39,502 nucleotides of DNA from Chloroflexaceae bacterium. Its GTDB lineage: Bacteria; Chloroflexota; Chloroflexia; Chloroflexales; Chloroflexaceae. Made by a program: the position numbers and the translations under genes. The stretch covers positions 1 to 39,502 of the forward strand of contig JAAURD010000018.1 in assembly GCA_012034075.1 (NCBI GenBank), given 5' to 3'. The notes below the pieces were generated by a model. It was given only the letters and a program-made list of their open reading frames with translations, had not been told where the DNA came from and ran no database searches. Position 1 is the first letter of the stretch; each line of letters starts with the position of its first letter. This document shows positions 31,548-39,502 of the stretch, piece after piece.

Positions 31548-32729
31548 ACAGGGCGCCTCAAAGCTCTCAATCACAATATCGGTGGCAATCCCATCACCGA
31601 TCATTTCCAGTGGCCGATCAATCAGCAACGCCTCAACATAACGACCGGGACGTACCAAAATACGTGCACCTGGTCTGGCTTCACGGATAGCCTCGCCGAT
31701 GGTGCGATAGTGACCAGTATCATCGGTCGCGACAATAATCGTTTGCGGTGCATGCGGGAGGATCGCACTCGTCCCCACAACGCGTTGCAATGCCTGACGC
31801 ATGGCCGTACTGTTTGGTATGCGATCTTCGCGAGATAGCGCCATGGCCTGTTGGATAATCCTGCCCAGAGTCGCAGGAACCAATGGATTCACGGTATGGA
31901 TGGGGCGGGTCGGATCCGGTTGCCCCTGTTCCTGGGCTGCAAGACGTTGTTTGCTATCGGGCGGCGGGGTTGCGGTTAACAGGTAGTAGATGGTGGCACC
32001 AAGGGCATAAATATCGCTCTGATGATTGAAATGTGCTACACCCCTCTCCCCTTGTGGGAGAGGGGCCGGGGGTGAGGGGATTTGTGCTACACCCCGCTCC
32101 CCTTGTGAGAGAGGGGCCGGGGGTGAGGCGATTGCGGTCCACTGTTCCGGCGCCATATAGGGTGACGGTGCGGTGTAGGCATCCTGGCTGTGCGGAAACA
32201 ACGCATGATGTTCTTGCAGGAAGCCGATATCGACCAGCACAATCTGTCCACGCGCATCAAACCGGATATTGCCTGGCTTTATATCCTGATGAACGAACGG
32301 CGGTTGCGCTTGTTCATGGAGATATGCTAGCGCATCAAGCAGCTGATCGAGCCAGCCGAGTATATCGTCGAGCGCAGCGTGACTGCCGCGCCGTTCAATC
32401 AACGTTTCCAGGTCATCGCCGGGGATATACTGCGTGACAATCCATTGCCCCTGCTCATTGACGATATAATCATGCACATTCGGTAACGCGGGGTGGCGAA
32501 TATCGGCAAGCAGACGAACCCGTTGCCCAACCTGCGTGTGCCATTGCTCGCGTTGTGCTGGCGTCAAGCTCGTGGCATCGCTGTTGTCGGGCTGCCGCAA
32601 CTGTTTGATAGCAACGCGTGTACCAATGCGTTGTTCACGCGCTTCATAATAGGCAGTGGTGGCGCCTTCGGCAATGCGCCGAAGGATGCGATAGCGGTCT
32701 TCAAGCAGTGTTTCTGGCGTGCGGATCAT
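31446..32729 (-). CDS. Kinase-beta-helix protein 1, N-terminal Ser/Thr kinase part
   Basis: The kinase domain starts at RYRILRRIAEG. The glycine loop is degenerate (AEGATTAYYEA), the lysine is in VAIKQL, the catalytic loop reads HQDIKPGN and the metal motif DIGF, so catalysis is possible but altered. APE is PYMAPEQW. After it come two tandem 17-residue inserts (each SPPAPLxQGERGVAxxx) encoded by a palindromic repeat, before SDIYALGATIYYLLT. The pectinesterase-like stretch YRTIGEAIREARPGARILVRPGRY leads into the beta-helix. The ATG at 32729 follows AAGGAG. The last 30 or so residues are out of frame. Confidence 0.85.
   Translation of the reverse strand: MIRTPETLLEDRYRILRRIAEGATTAYYEAREQRIGTRVAIKQLRQPDNSDATSLTPAQREQWHTQVGQRVRLLADIRHPALPNVHDYIVNEQGQWIVTQYIPGDDLETLIERRGSHAALDDILGWLDQLLDALAYLHEQAQPPFVHQDIKPGNIRFDARGQIVLVDIGFLQEHHALFPHSQDAYTAPSPYMAPEQWTAIASPPAPLSQGERGVAQIPSPPAPLPQGERGVAHFNHQSDIYALGATIYYLLTATPPPDSKQRLAAQEQGQPDPTRPIHTVNPLVPATLGRIIQQAMALSREDRIPNSTAMRQALQRVVGTSAILPHAPQTIIVATDDTGHYRTIGEAIREARPGARILVRPGRYVEALLIDRPLEMIGDGIATDIVIESFEAPCIRYRQPMHWYAACRSMVVRHYARKMTSTTVRCT
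32034..32132. repeat. Two in-frame copies of the dispersed palindromic repeat inside a kinase gene
   Basis: The unit starting tgtgctacacccc occurs at 32032 and 32083, exactly 51 bases (17 codons) apart, each with ctccccttgtg...agaggggccgggggtgagg. The kinase reading frame stays open through both. Sister kinases in the cluster lack the insert between the APE motif and the SDIY helix. Confidence 0.9.
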
Positions 32730-32779
32730 GCACTCTCCTTTAAACGTCCTGTCGCTGGTTTTGGCGTGTGCTTGTTGGG

Positions 32780-32828
32780 TCCCTCTCCCCTCACCTCCGG
32801 CCCCTCTCCCACAAGGGGAGAGGGGGTC
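32780..32828. repeat. Dispersed palindromic repeat, copy 6
   Basis: ccctctcccctcacctcc, then cccctctccc-acaa-ggggagaggggg. It lies in the intergenic space between kinase-beta-helix genes 1 and 2, in the opposite orientation to the two copies within gene 1, about 650 bases away. Confidence 0.85.
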
Positions 32829-32858
32829 CGAAGCCCCAAGCGCGCCAAAACCAGACTA

Positions 32859-34454
32859 TCATTCACGATTACGATGACGCTGAACCTGGCTGTTGCGACC
32901 AATGTACCAGGGTCCCCGATCATTGCCGGTCACATCACAATCTTCTATCAGCGCGTTCCCGTTGGAACGAACGAACACACCGACATCTTGATTGCGGTTG
33001 ATTTTGCATTGACGTGCAATCAGGCTACTATCGGTGCGGACTTCGACACCGGCGTGGGTATTCCCAAAAATCTCACACTCTTCCAAAATACACGTTCCAT
33101 GCTCCCAGATAAGCACCCCACTCTCCTGACCATCGTACACCTGGCAATGGCGAATCAGCGGCAGGCTGCCCTGTCCAATACTCAAACCCGAGCGAAAGCT
33201 ATGAAAGATGCTGCTATCTTCAACGGTACCACGACCATGGTCCCAAAAGAAGATCCCCCGTTGTTCTTCATGATGAATAGTACAGCGCCGAATCAGGGGA
33301 TTGCTCTCCTGGGCAATGCCAATACCGGCATTGGCATTGCAAAAGATATCACAACCCTCAATCGTACCCTCGCCTTTCTGATGCACATACACCCCATAGC
33401 CATTTGATTGATGATGGATCTTGCACAATCGTACCAGGGGATTGCTCCTATTGCGAATAGCCACACCGGCCCGACCATTGTTAAAGATATCACAACCTTC
33501 AATCGTCCCGGCCCCTTTATCACTGATATCAATGCCGTCGATTTCACTATGATGAATTTTACACCGTCGAATAACGGGGTTGCCAACCTGGCGAATAGCG
33601 ACCCCAACAACGCCATTATTGATAATTTCGCATTCTTCAATAATACCCTGGCCATGGTCCTGAATCAAAATCCCCACGGTTTTGCCATCCTGAATGCGAC
33701 AGCGCCAGAGCACGGGGTTGGAGCTCATGCCATGAATAGAGACGCAAGCCAGCGAATCCGAGGTAATCGTACACTGCTCAAGCACCAGCCGTCCCAGCGG
33801 AATATCGACGGCCGTATGTTCATCGCCCTTTAACCCAGAACGACCACGAATGGTAATCCCGCGAATGACCGCATAATCCGTTTGCATCACCAGACATGCC
33901 GCATCGGTATGCTCAATAATAATCTCTTCAATCGGTCCATCACCAATAATATCAATTTTTTTATCCACGGTCACGCATTCATTGTAAAGACCGGGCCGAA
34001 CCAGAATACGCATACCAGGTTTCGCATTCGCAATCGCTTCACCAATGGTTTTATAATCACCCTGCCCCTGTTTGAACACAATGAGGGTTGATACTTCTGT
34101 TGATGATTGTTTCCTGGTGACGTTCGGCGCTATTGGGTTTGGTTCGCCAACATCGACTCCTGTCTCACCAGTCAGGGCGACATGTTCACCTGGAAAACTG
34201 ACCTGCAACGTTGTTTGCCCACTACTGTTAATGGAAAGGCCAGATTGCAGCGCCATCCGCAAAGCGGCACGCATACTCGTCGCATTGGCAAAGCGTTGTG
34301 CCATGGGCAGCGCCATCGCCTGATGCAACACCACCGCCACAATCGGCGGTACTTGGGCATTGCGTTCGTTGGCTGGGCGCAGTGGGTCCGCGTGACCACC
34401 CAGAGCAGCCGCAGCTCGTGCCAGCGCATCGGGCGGGGCCTCACCGGTCAGCAA
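32859..34454 (-). CDS. Kinase-beta-helix protein 2, C-terminal part
   Basis: It starts with the last kinase helix, LLTGEAPPDALARAAAALGG, has an NAQVPPIVAVVLHQAMALP segment, a linker, the entry motif YKTIGEAIANAKPGMRILVRP, and then about seven beta-helix units (for example NPVIRRCKIHHSEIDGIDIS, AGTIEGCDIFNNGRAG). It ends at QVQRHRNRE. Restoring one T in CATTGCTG near 34449-34456 joins it to the kinase part as LYHLLTGEAPP. Whole protein about 746 residues. Confidence 0.85.
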   Translation of the reverse strand: MLTGEAPPDALARAAAALGGHADPLRPANERNAQVPPIVAVVLHQAMALPMAQRFANATSMRAALRMALQSGLSINSSGQTTLQVSFPGEHVALTGETGVDVGEPNPIAPNVTRKQSSTEVSTLIVFKQGQGDYKTIGEAIANAKPGMRILVRPGLYNECVTVDKKIDIIGDGPIEEIIIEHTDAACLVMQTDYAVIRGITIRGRSGLKGDEHTAVDIPLGRLVLEQCTITSDSLACVSIHGMSSNPVLWRCRIQDGKTVGILIQDHGQGIIEECEIINNGVVGVAIRQVGNPVIRRCKIHHSEIDGIDISDKGAGTIEGCDIFNNGRAGVAIRNRSNPLVRLCKIHHQSNGYGVYVHQKGEGTIEGCDIFCNANAGIGIAQESNPLIRRCTIHHEEQRGIFFWDHGRGTVEDSSIFHSFRSGLSIGQGSLPLIRHCQVYDGQESGVLIWEHGTCILEECEIFGNTHAGVEVRTDSSLIARQCKINRNQDVGVFVRSNGNALIEDCDVTGNDRGPWYIGRNSQVQRHRNRE

Positions 34455-35098
34455 TGATAGAGCGTTGCGGCCAATGCATAGAGGTCGCTGCGAACATCGG
34501 TGTGGACACCCTGCATCTGCTCCAGTGGTGCATACTGGGTAGTGTAGCCACGAATGCTCGGAAGGACATCGCTCAGATGCTTCGTCTGCGTTACCGCACG
34601 CCGAGCCATACCAAGGTCAAGCAAAATAACCTCACCCCGTGGCGTCAATTTCAGGTTTTGGGGCTTAATATCCAGGTGAATAATGGGGGGATCCTGACTA
34701 TGCAGATAGTCCAACGCATCGAGCAGCCAGTCAGCCCAGCGCATCACTTCGGTGAAAGGAAGTGATCCGCCATTGCGTTCCAGCATCGTCGCCAGATCAT
34801 CACCAGGGATATACTGCATGACCAGATATTGCTCATTGCCTTCAGCAAAATGATCGCTTACCGCAGCGAGGGCCGGATGGCGCAAATTCGCCAGCAAAAA
34901 CGCTTCCCGTTCAAAAGAAGCACGCAGCGAATCGAGTTGCTTTTCAGGTGCGTCATCACCCACCGTAAAGTGCTTCAGTGCAACGGTACAGTTCAGCCGA
35001 TGGTCAATCGCCTCATACACCGTGCTCATGCCTCCCTGAGCAATCATGCGCACAATTGCATAGCGATTCTGAAGCATGGTATTGGCTGACAGGGTCAT
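34448..35098 (-). CDS. Kinase-beta-helix protein 2, N-terminal Ser/Thr kinase part
   Basis: Motifs: glycine loop AQGGMSTVYEA, lysine in TVALKHF, catalytic loop IIHLDIKPQNLKL, metal motif LLDLGMA, then YAPLEQMQGVHTD and RSDLYALAATLYH. The HLD and DLG forms keep the catalytic aspartates. The APE motif is APLE. No membrane segment is present, so the kinase is cytoplasmic, unlike PknB-type kinases with PASTA domains. The ATG at 35098 follows GAGG by 8 bases. Confidence 0.85.
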   Translation of the reverse strand: MTLSANTMLQNRYAIVRMIAQGGMSTVYEAIDHRLNCTVALKHFTVGDDAPEKQLDSLRASFEREAFLLANLRHPALAAVSDHFAEGNEQYLVMQYIPGDDLATMLERNGGSLPFTEVMRWADWLLDALDYLHSQDPPIIHLDIKPQNLKLTPRGEVILLDLGMARRAVTQTKHLSDVLPSIRGYTTQYAPLEQMQGVHTDVRSDLYALAATLYHC

Positions 35099-35131
35099 GG
35101 AGATAGCCTCAACGTTTCTAGCGTATCATTC

Positions 35132-35186
35132 GCTGGTTTTGTAGGTGCGTCGGGCGGGTCCCCTTGCAAGCCCCTACAAAACCAGC
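35132..35186. repeat. Perfect 14-bp hairpin between kinase genes 2 and 3
   Basis: GCTGGTTTTGTAGG (35132-35145) pairs with CCTACAAAACCAGC (35173-35186). The loop is gc-rich with a gcaag part. Same architecture as the CTGCTTT hairpins at 131, 1251 and 24611, with different arm bases. Confidence 0.8.
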
Positions 35187-35228
35187 CCATCGTCCCGACA
35201 TTGGATGGGTTCAAAAAAAGGAACCATG

Positions 35229-37229
35229 TCATTCTTGATTTCCATTTCGATACACATGACAGCCTTCTTCAATATACAAAGCGCCACGTGCATTTCCTTT
35301 CAGATTGCAATGTTCAATCGTGGCCGAGCTCTGGTCACGTACCAGAACGCCGAGAATACCATTCTGACTGATCGTGCTATGTCGAATGACCGGGTGACCA
35401 CCCTGAACAATACTCACGCCAACCTTGGCATTGCCACAGATAACACACTGTTCAATAATACCACGACCATGTTCGCCGATAACAATACCACCCTGTTTTT
35501 CAGCATAAATCTTACACCGATGTATCAGTGGGTCACTGCCCTGGACAATGAAGAAGCCAGCGCGAACATTGCCGGTAATATCACATTCATCAAAAAAGCC
35601 CTGCCCCTGGTGGTGAATATACACGCCATACCCGGTCGATTGGTTGGCAATGGTACAGCGGTGAAAGATCGGATGACTGTGTTGTTGAATATCAACGCCC
35701 GCATGACCATTATGCACCATATTGCAGGCTTCAAACGTTCCCCGCGCGGAGTCACGGATCAGCACGCCGGCCACACGCGCACCGTGAATCTGGCAATGCC
35801 ACAGAGATGGATTGGCGAGACTCCCTTGTATGGCAAGCCCCACCGGTGTTTGCCCCTGCGCATGGATATCACAATACTCCAGCACCAGCCGTCCCTGCGT
35901 ATGTGTTATCACCGCATCGGCCGCCTCCTCGGCAATTTCCAGGGTCAACCCACGTACCAGCGCATAATCAGTATTCATCTGGAGGCAACCGGCGTTATTG
36001 CCTTTGATGACTACCTGTGCATGGCGATCAGCACTCACCAGATCAACCGGGCGGTCGAGCACCAGCGACTCGTGATATATCCCCGCTCGTATGGTGATGC
36101 GGGCACCTGGGCGGGCATTGTTGATAGCCTCGGTGATGGTGCGATAATGGCCCTGTCCTTCCTGACAGACAATCAACTCATCGGTTTGGGGCGCCGTGGG
36201 GACCCGTACAAGACCCACACCATCGTTCAACGTCACAGCTGGCGAGTCCGGTGCCAGATCAACCAGGTCATCCGAAGGCGGCGACACCATCGTTGGTTGC
36301 CCACTACTGCCAAACGATGGATGAGACGATGCAGGCACCGATTGGCGCACCCCGCGCAGGGCAATACGCATCGCCCTGGCACTGGCAAACCGCTGCGCAA
36401 CGCCCACCGCCATCGCCTCGTGCAAAATAACCGCCACTCCTGGTGGAATATGCGCATTGAAGTCGTGTGCCGACCGCAGTGGGTCTGTTTGACCGCTCAA
36501 TTTCGCCGCCGCACGTGTCAGCGCATCTGGCGGTGAATGGCCCGTGACCAGATGATAAAGCGTTGCCGCCAATGAATAAATATCACTGCGTGCGTCGGTC
36601 CCAGTCCCCTGGATCTGTTCCAGTGGTGCATACTGCTGGGTGTACGCACGCACACTTCTGGCCGTTGAGGCATGCACGTCTTGGGCAATTTTGCCCTTTG
36701 CCAGACCAAAATCAAGCAGAATAATCTCGCCCCGTGAGGTAAGTTTGAGGTTGCGCGGTTTAATATCGCGGTGAATGATCGGATGTTTTTGGTTATGCAA
36801 GTAGTCCAGCACATCCAGCAAACGGTCTGCCCAATCGAGCACCCAGGGCAGAGCTTCGGCCGAAGTGAAGATGCTGGCTTTGCGTTCCAGTAATGTCCCC
36901 AGATCATCCCCAGGAATATATTGCATCACCAGGAACTGGCCCATCTCTTCCACAAAGTAATCGCTGACCGATGGGATTGCGGGGTGATGCAGATTAGCCA
37001 GAAACCGCGCTTCGCGTTCAAAGGCCTTGCTTACATCAAACTCCGAACGTTCATCATCTACAATCAAGCTCTGACGTAGCTTCGGCAAAATATGTTTCAA
37101 GGCCACCGTATTGCCTAAACGCTGATCAATGGCGCGATACACCGCGCCCATACCACCTTGCGCGATCAATGTTTCAACATGATAGCGCTGTTGTAGAAGT
37201 GTGCCAGCTGAAAGCAACCCTGTATGCAT
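35229..37229 (-). CDS. Kinase-beta-helix protein 3, intact
   Basis: This is the only unbroken member and the reference for the group, at 666 residues. Kinase: AQGGMGAVYRA, TVALKHI, canonical HRDIKPRN and DFGLAKG, YAPLEQIQGTGTD, SDIYSLAATLYHLVTG. The entry motif YRTITEAINNARPGARITIRAGIYHE is followed by about six beta-helix units (SDPLIHRCKIYAEKQGG, GFFDECDITGN), ending NGNQE. The ATG at 37229 is chosen: translation from the upstream 37307 would come only from a tandem repeat region, and GGAAAG precedes 37229. Substrate is unknown. Its order with proteins 1 and 2 and same strand suggest duplication. Confidence 0.9.
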   Translation of the reverse strand: MHTGLLSAGTLLQQRYHVETLIAQGGMGAVYRAIDQRLGNTVALKHILPKLRQSLIVDDERSEFDVSKAFEREARFLANLHHPAIPSVSDYFVEEMGQFLVMQYIPGDDLGTLLERKASIFTSAEALPWVLDWADRLLDVLDYLHNQKHPIIHRDIKPRNLKLTSRGEIILLDFGLAKGKIAQDVHASTARSVRAYTQQYAPLEQIQGTGTDARSDIYSLAATLYHLVTGHSPPDALTRAAAKLSGQTDPLRSAHDFNAHIPPGVAVILHEAMAVGVAQRFASARAMRIALRGVRQSVPASSHPSFGSSGQPTMVSPPSDDLVDLAPDSPAVTLNDGVGLVRVPTAPQTDELIVCQEGQGHYRTITEAINNARPGARITIRAGIYHESLVLDRPVDLVSADRHAQVVIKGNNAGCLQMNTDYALVRGLTLEIAEEAADAVITHTQGRLVLEYCDIHAQGQTPVGLAIQGSLANPSLWHCQIHGARVAGVLIRDSARGTFEACNMVHNGHAGVDIQQHSHPIFHRCTIANQSTGYGVYIHHQGQGFFDECDITGNVRAGFFIVQGSDPLIHRCKIYAEKQGGIVIGEHGRGIIEQCVICGNAKVGVSIVQGGHPVIRHSTISQNGILGVLVRDQSSATIEHCNLKGNARGALYIEEGCHVYRNGNQE

Positions 37230-37249
37230 GGTCTTTCCATTCTGTCTGC

Positions 37250-37458
37250 GCAGGTAATTGATAATTGATAATGGACAATTGATAATTGATAATTGCTCAC
37301 TGCTCACTGCTCACTGCTCATTGCTCATTGCTCATTGCTCATTTTCTAGCGCGCTACGCCCCTCCAAAACCAGAACCAGACCACGATCCACCCCTCCAGA
37401 ACCAGAGAATGGTACGCCCCTTCAGAACCAGAACCAGGGAACTGGACAATTGTCCATT
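37250..37458. repeat. Heptamer array and inverted repeats between the kinase and TPR genes
   Basis: taattgataattgata units (37255-37293) are followed by seven tgctcac/tgctcat heptamers (37294-37342). aatggacaattg (37270-37281) is inverted at 37447-37458, and ggacaattgtcc (37444-37455) is a palindrome. The repeats reach the stop of the TPR gene at 37471; its last residues DNG are encoded by similar gataatgg sequence. Also ccctccaaaaccagaaccag repeats near 37360-37440. Confidence 0.85.
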
Positions 37459-37470
37459 TTCCAGTTCCCA

Positions 37471-39502
37471 TTATCCATTATCATACAGCATGTTCCAGGC
37501 ACCAAGTATCTCACGATTGACCAGTACCTGTCCGAGAAACCGCGCCCGCCGTTCGCCATCACGAAATTGGACGGCGCGATCTTGAACCGCCTGGTATGCC
37601 CAGACCAGCGCAATCCGCGCGGATTGGGGATCGTCAAATGCCTGCCAACACCGAAAGAGAGTCAGATACGATTCCCGCAACTCGTCTTCATCTTCACCAG
37701 GCGGCGGATTGGTCGCCCATACTTGCCATACCTGCTCAATCAGCGCACGAGCCTCCTGGGTTTGACCCAACGCGGTAAGCGCATAGGCCTGGCGCACGCG
37801 GCTGGCACGGCTCAACTCAACTTCCCCCATCTCCTCACGAATCGTCGCCGCCTGTTGCCAATACTCCAGGGCGCGGGTCATCCGCACCGATTCCTCAGCC
37901 GTATCCCACTCCCAATGCCACTCGCCCAGATGGTGGCTGGCATAGGCCTCCCAGCGTCGCGCCCCCAGTTCTACCGCCATCTGATACGTTGCCATGTGCT
38001 GCGCATATGCCAGGGTCGCCAGCGCCTCACGTTCCTGCGGTTCGCCCTGGCTTTGCGCCAGACCACGCAACGCATTGCCCAGCACCGCATGGGTATGCAC
38101 CTCTAACTGCCGATTCCCCAACGCCTGCGCTAACGCCAGCGCCTCATCGGCATAGCGCCGCGCCGTATCACACTCACCAATCAACGTCGCAATCGTACTC
38201 ATACCAATCAACAGGCGCGTCTCCTCATACTGATTGCCCGTCGTTCGCCAGATAGTCAGCGCATCATACTGATACATCTGGGCCGAACTGAAATCACCCA
38301 GCAATTGATGGGCGTGGCTCATATTCAGCAAACTCCGTGCCTCACCGTTGCGGTCACCAATGCCACGACACATCGTCAGCGCCTCCGTATGCAATTGCAA
38401 TGCCTTCCGTGGGTGACTGAGCCGGCTCGTCAGATTGCCCAGGTGGCTTAACGTCATCGCCTCGCCCCAACGATCCTCATTGGCGCGGCGAATACGCAAC
38501 GCCTCCTCGTGATGGCGTAACGCACGATCATAGTTCCCCAGCTCACGATAGGCACTCCCCAGAAAATCCAGGCTATTCGCCTCGCCAATATGGTTGCGTG
38601 CCAGGCGGCAATCGCCCAGAGCCTTAAAACCCCACCACAGCGCCTGACGATACTGGCCCTTCATCTCCGCACTGCGGGCCAACAGGTTCATACTCTCACC
38701 CATCAGCTCGCGGTCGCCCAATTTCTGGGCAATCGTCAGCGCCTCGCGGGCAGATTGTTCTATCAGATCGTACTTATGATTGGCCTGGTAATAACGTGCC
38801 CAGCGAAGCGACACCAGTGCCAATTTGCGCTGATCGTCATCATGCCGAGCCATTTCGGTCAACTCATTGAGATCAACCTGCTCCAGTTCGTCATTGCTCA
38901 CATACTCATACATCCCCGATCGCAGCAGCAGCAAATCAAACAAACGCTGCCCTCGCTCTTCCGCCGGAAAGAGTCGCGTATGCAAATGCAACATATCAAT
39001 CGCTCGGGTCAAATACACCAGCGCCTCAGTCACCGCATACCGCACAGCTGCCATCTTGCCTGCACGTTCCGAAAACGCAAAGCAGCGCTCCCAGCGATCA
39101 GTATGCGCATAATGATCCGCCAGCAACGGAATGTACGGCTCGATTTCCTCATCCGGATACGCTGACTCATACCAGGTTGCAACCGCCAGATGCAATTCAC
39201 GGCGTTGCGTTTGCAACAAACTGGTATACGCAACCTCCTGCGTCAGCGCACTCTTAAACTGATAGCGCACCTCCGGCAGACGCGACTCGAGCGGCGTAAT
39301 GTCGAGACGTGCCAGCGTATCAAGATACTCATCAAGACGAGGCATCTCTTCGATCACCGGATAAATCCCGGCTACGACCCGAGAAGGAAAGACACGCCCA
39401 ACCACCGAAGCAACCTTGCACGCAAGCTGCAGATTGGGGGCAAGCCGATCCAGACGTGCCTGAATAACGCCCTTCAGCGTGGGCGGAATGTTCGAAGTCG
39501 TT
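37471..39502 (-). CDS. AAA/TPR signalling ATPase, C-terminal part (cut by window edge)
   Basis: Reading is open through the right edge. Residues encoded there, TTSNIPPTLKGVIQARLDRL and KVASVVGRVFPSRVV, are the winged-helix and sensor region typical of the STAND-like ATPase found in cyclase/AAA/TPR proteins. Then a long alpha-solenoid of TPR units follows (for example AEALVYLTRAIDMLH, EANSLDFLGSAYRELGNYDRALRHHEEALRI, NEDRWGEAMTLSHLGNL). It ends MLYDNG. The missing N-terminus often carries a cyclase or kinase domain; this cannot be seen. It is upstream of the kinase genes on the same strand. The GTG at 39403-39405 is internal, not the start. Confidence 0.8.
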   Translation of the reverse strand, partial: TTSNIPPTLKGVIQARLDRLAPNLQLACKVASVVGRVFPSRVVAGIYPVIEEMPRLDEYLDTLARLDITPLESRLPEVRYQFKSALTQEVAYTSLLQTQRRELHLAVATWYESAYPDEEIEPYIPLLADHYAHTDRWERCFAFSERAGKMAAVRYAVTEALVYLTRAIDMLHLHTRLFPAEERGQRLFDLLLLRSGMYEYVSNDELEQVDLNELTEMARHDDDQRKLALVSLRWARYYQANHKYDLIEQSAREALTIAQKLGDRELMGESMNLLARSAEMKGQYRQALWWGFKALGDCRLARNHIGEANSLDFLGSAYRELGNYDRALRHHEEALRIRRANEDRWGEAMTLSHLGNLTSRLSHPRKALQLHTEALTMCRGIGDRNGEARSLLNMSHAHQLLGDFSSAQMYQYDALTIWRTTGNQYEETRLLIGMSTIATLIGECDTARRYADEALALAQALGNRQLEVHTHAVLGNALRGLAQSQGEPQEREALATLAYAQHMATYQMAVELGARRWEAYASHHLGEWHWEWDTAEESVRMTRALEYWQQAATIREEMGEVELSRASRVRQAYALTALGQTQEARALIEQVWQVWATNPPPGEDEDELRESYLTLFRCWQAFDDPQSARIALVWAYQAVQDRAVQFRDGERRARFLGQVLVNREILGAWNMLYDNG

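Noticed and set aside
29168-36536. Long plus-strand ORFs (29168-30271, 30421-31488, 33408-33833, 35145-36536)
   Set aside because: They are antisense to the beta-helix genes; the regular 138-base repeat keeps the opposite frame open. No ribosome sites, low-information T/N/I-rich translation.
37230-37307. N-terminal extension of kinase-beta-helix protein 3
   Set aside because: Its residues (INCPLSIINY) are translated tandem repeat; the start at 37229 aligns with the sister kinases.
1-39502. tRNA, rRNA and riboswitch genes
   Set aside because: I scanned for T-loop motifs and conserved rRNA or riboswitch segments by eye and saw none; a covariance search could still find small RNAs.

Overview
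The window looks like a chromosomal segment of a Chloroflexota bacterium, probably class Chloroflexia. This is inferred from gene content: Hanks-type kinases fused to beta-helices, tandem-domain cyclases, AAA/TPR signalling ATPases, RsbR/RsbW/RsbU-like partner-switching proteins, and many dispersed palindromic repeats. No rRNA or tRNA gene, phage, plasmid backbone or CRISPR array is visible.

Layout. 1-0.43 kb: tandem and palindromic repeats. 0.43-7.9 kb (minus strand): AIM24-family protein, NrnA-type DHH phosphoesterase, small-domain methyltransferase, then an apparent operon of an M48-type metallopeptidase and two dynamin-like GTPases, one with a broken P-loop. 8.3-9.1 kb: two tandem paralogous small proteins with a clear promoter and terminator. 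9.2-10.7 kb: a small HTH regulator with an operator-like palindrome inside its promoter, a histidine phosphatase and a ClbS/DinB-like protein. 10.9-15.2 kb (plus): a signalling operon of tandem-cyclase protein, HATPase, pseudo-receiver/PP2C phosphatase and MinD/ParA-like ATPase. 15.2-18.2 kb (minus): membrane-anchored alpha/alpha-barrel glycosidase-like protein and an amidase. 18.7-20.7 kb (plus): a multi-PAS RsbR-like STAS protein. 21.0-24.2 kb (minus): HisD-like, HisB-like and HAD phosphatase genes; the HisD and HisB homologues lack several conserved metal or substrate ligands. 24.9-27.5 kb (minus): a secreted clan-A glycoside hydrolase and a small membrane protein. 27.6-28.6 kb: a degraded or mis-sequenced IS1595-type transposase. 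28.7-37.2 kb (minus): three successive Ser/Thr kinase-beta-helix fusion proteins. 37.5 kb to the edge (minus): the C-terminal part of an AAA/TPR signalling protein.

The genes suggest a signalling-rich region. The 10.9-15.2 kb operon has the parts of a partner-switching module (anti-sigma-like kinase, PP2C phosphatase) joined to a nucleotide cyclase and a MinD-like ATPase, and a possible STAS partner lies 3.5 kb downstream. The three kinase-beta-helix proteins and the TPR ATPase form a second signalling block.

Ten or more otherwise healthy genes or gene joints are split by a single base, nearly always a missing base in a short homopolymer or doublet. The reading frame resumes exactly when one base is restored. 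This is most simply explained by uncorrected sequencing indels, so the split genes are described as one protein in pieces. Two tandem copies of a dispersed palindromic repeat sit in frame inside one kinase domain. All function calls come from reading motifs by eye; no database search was run.
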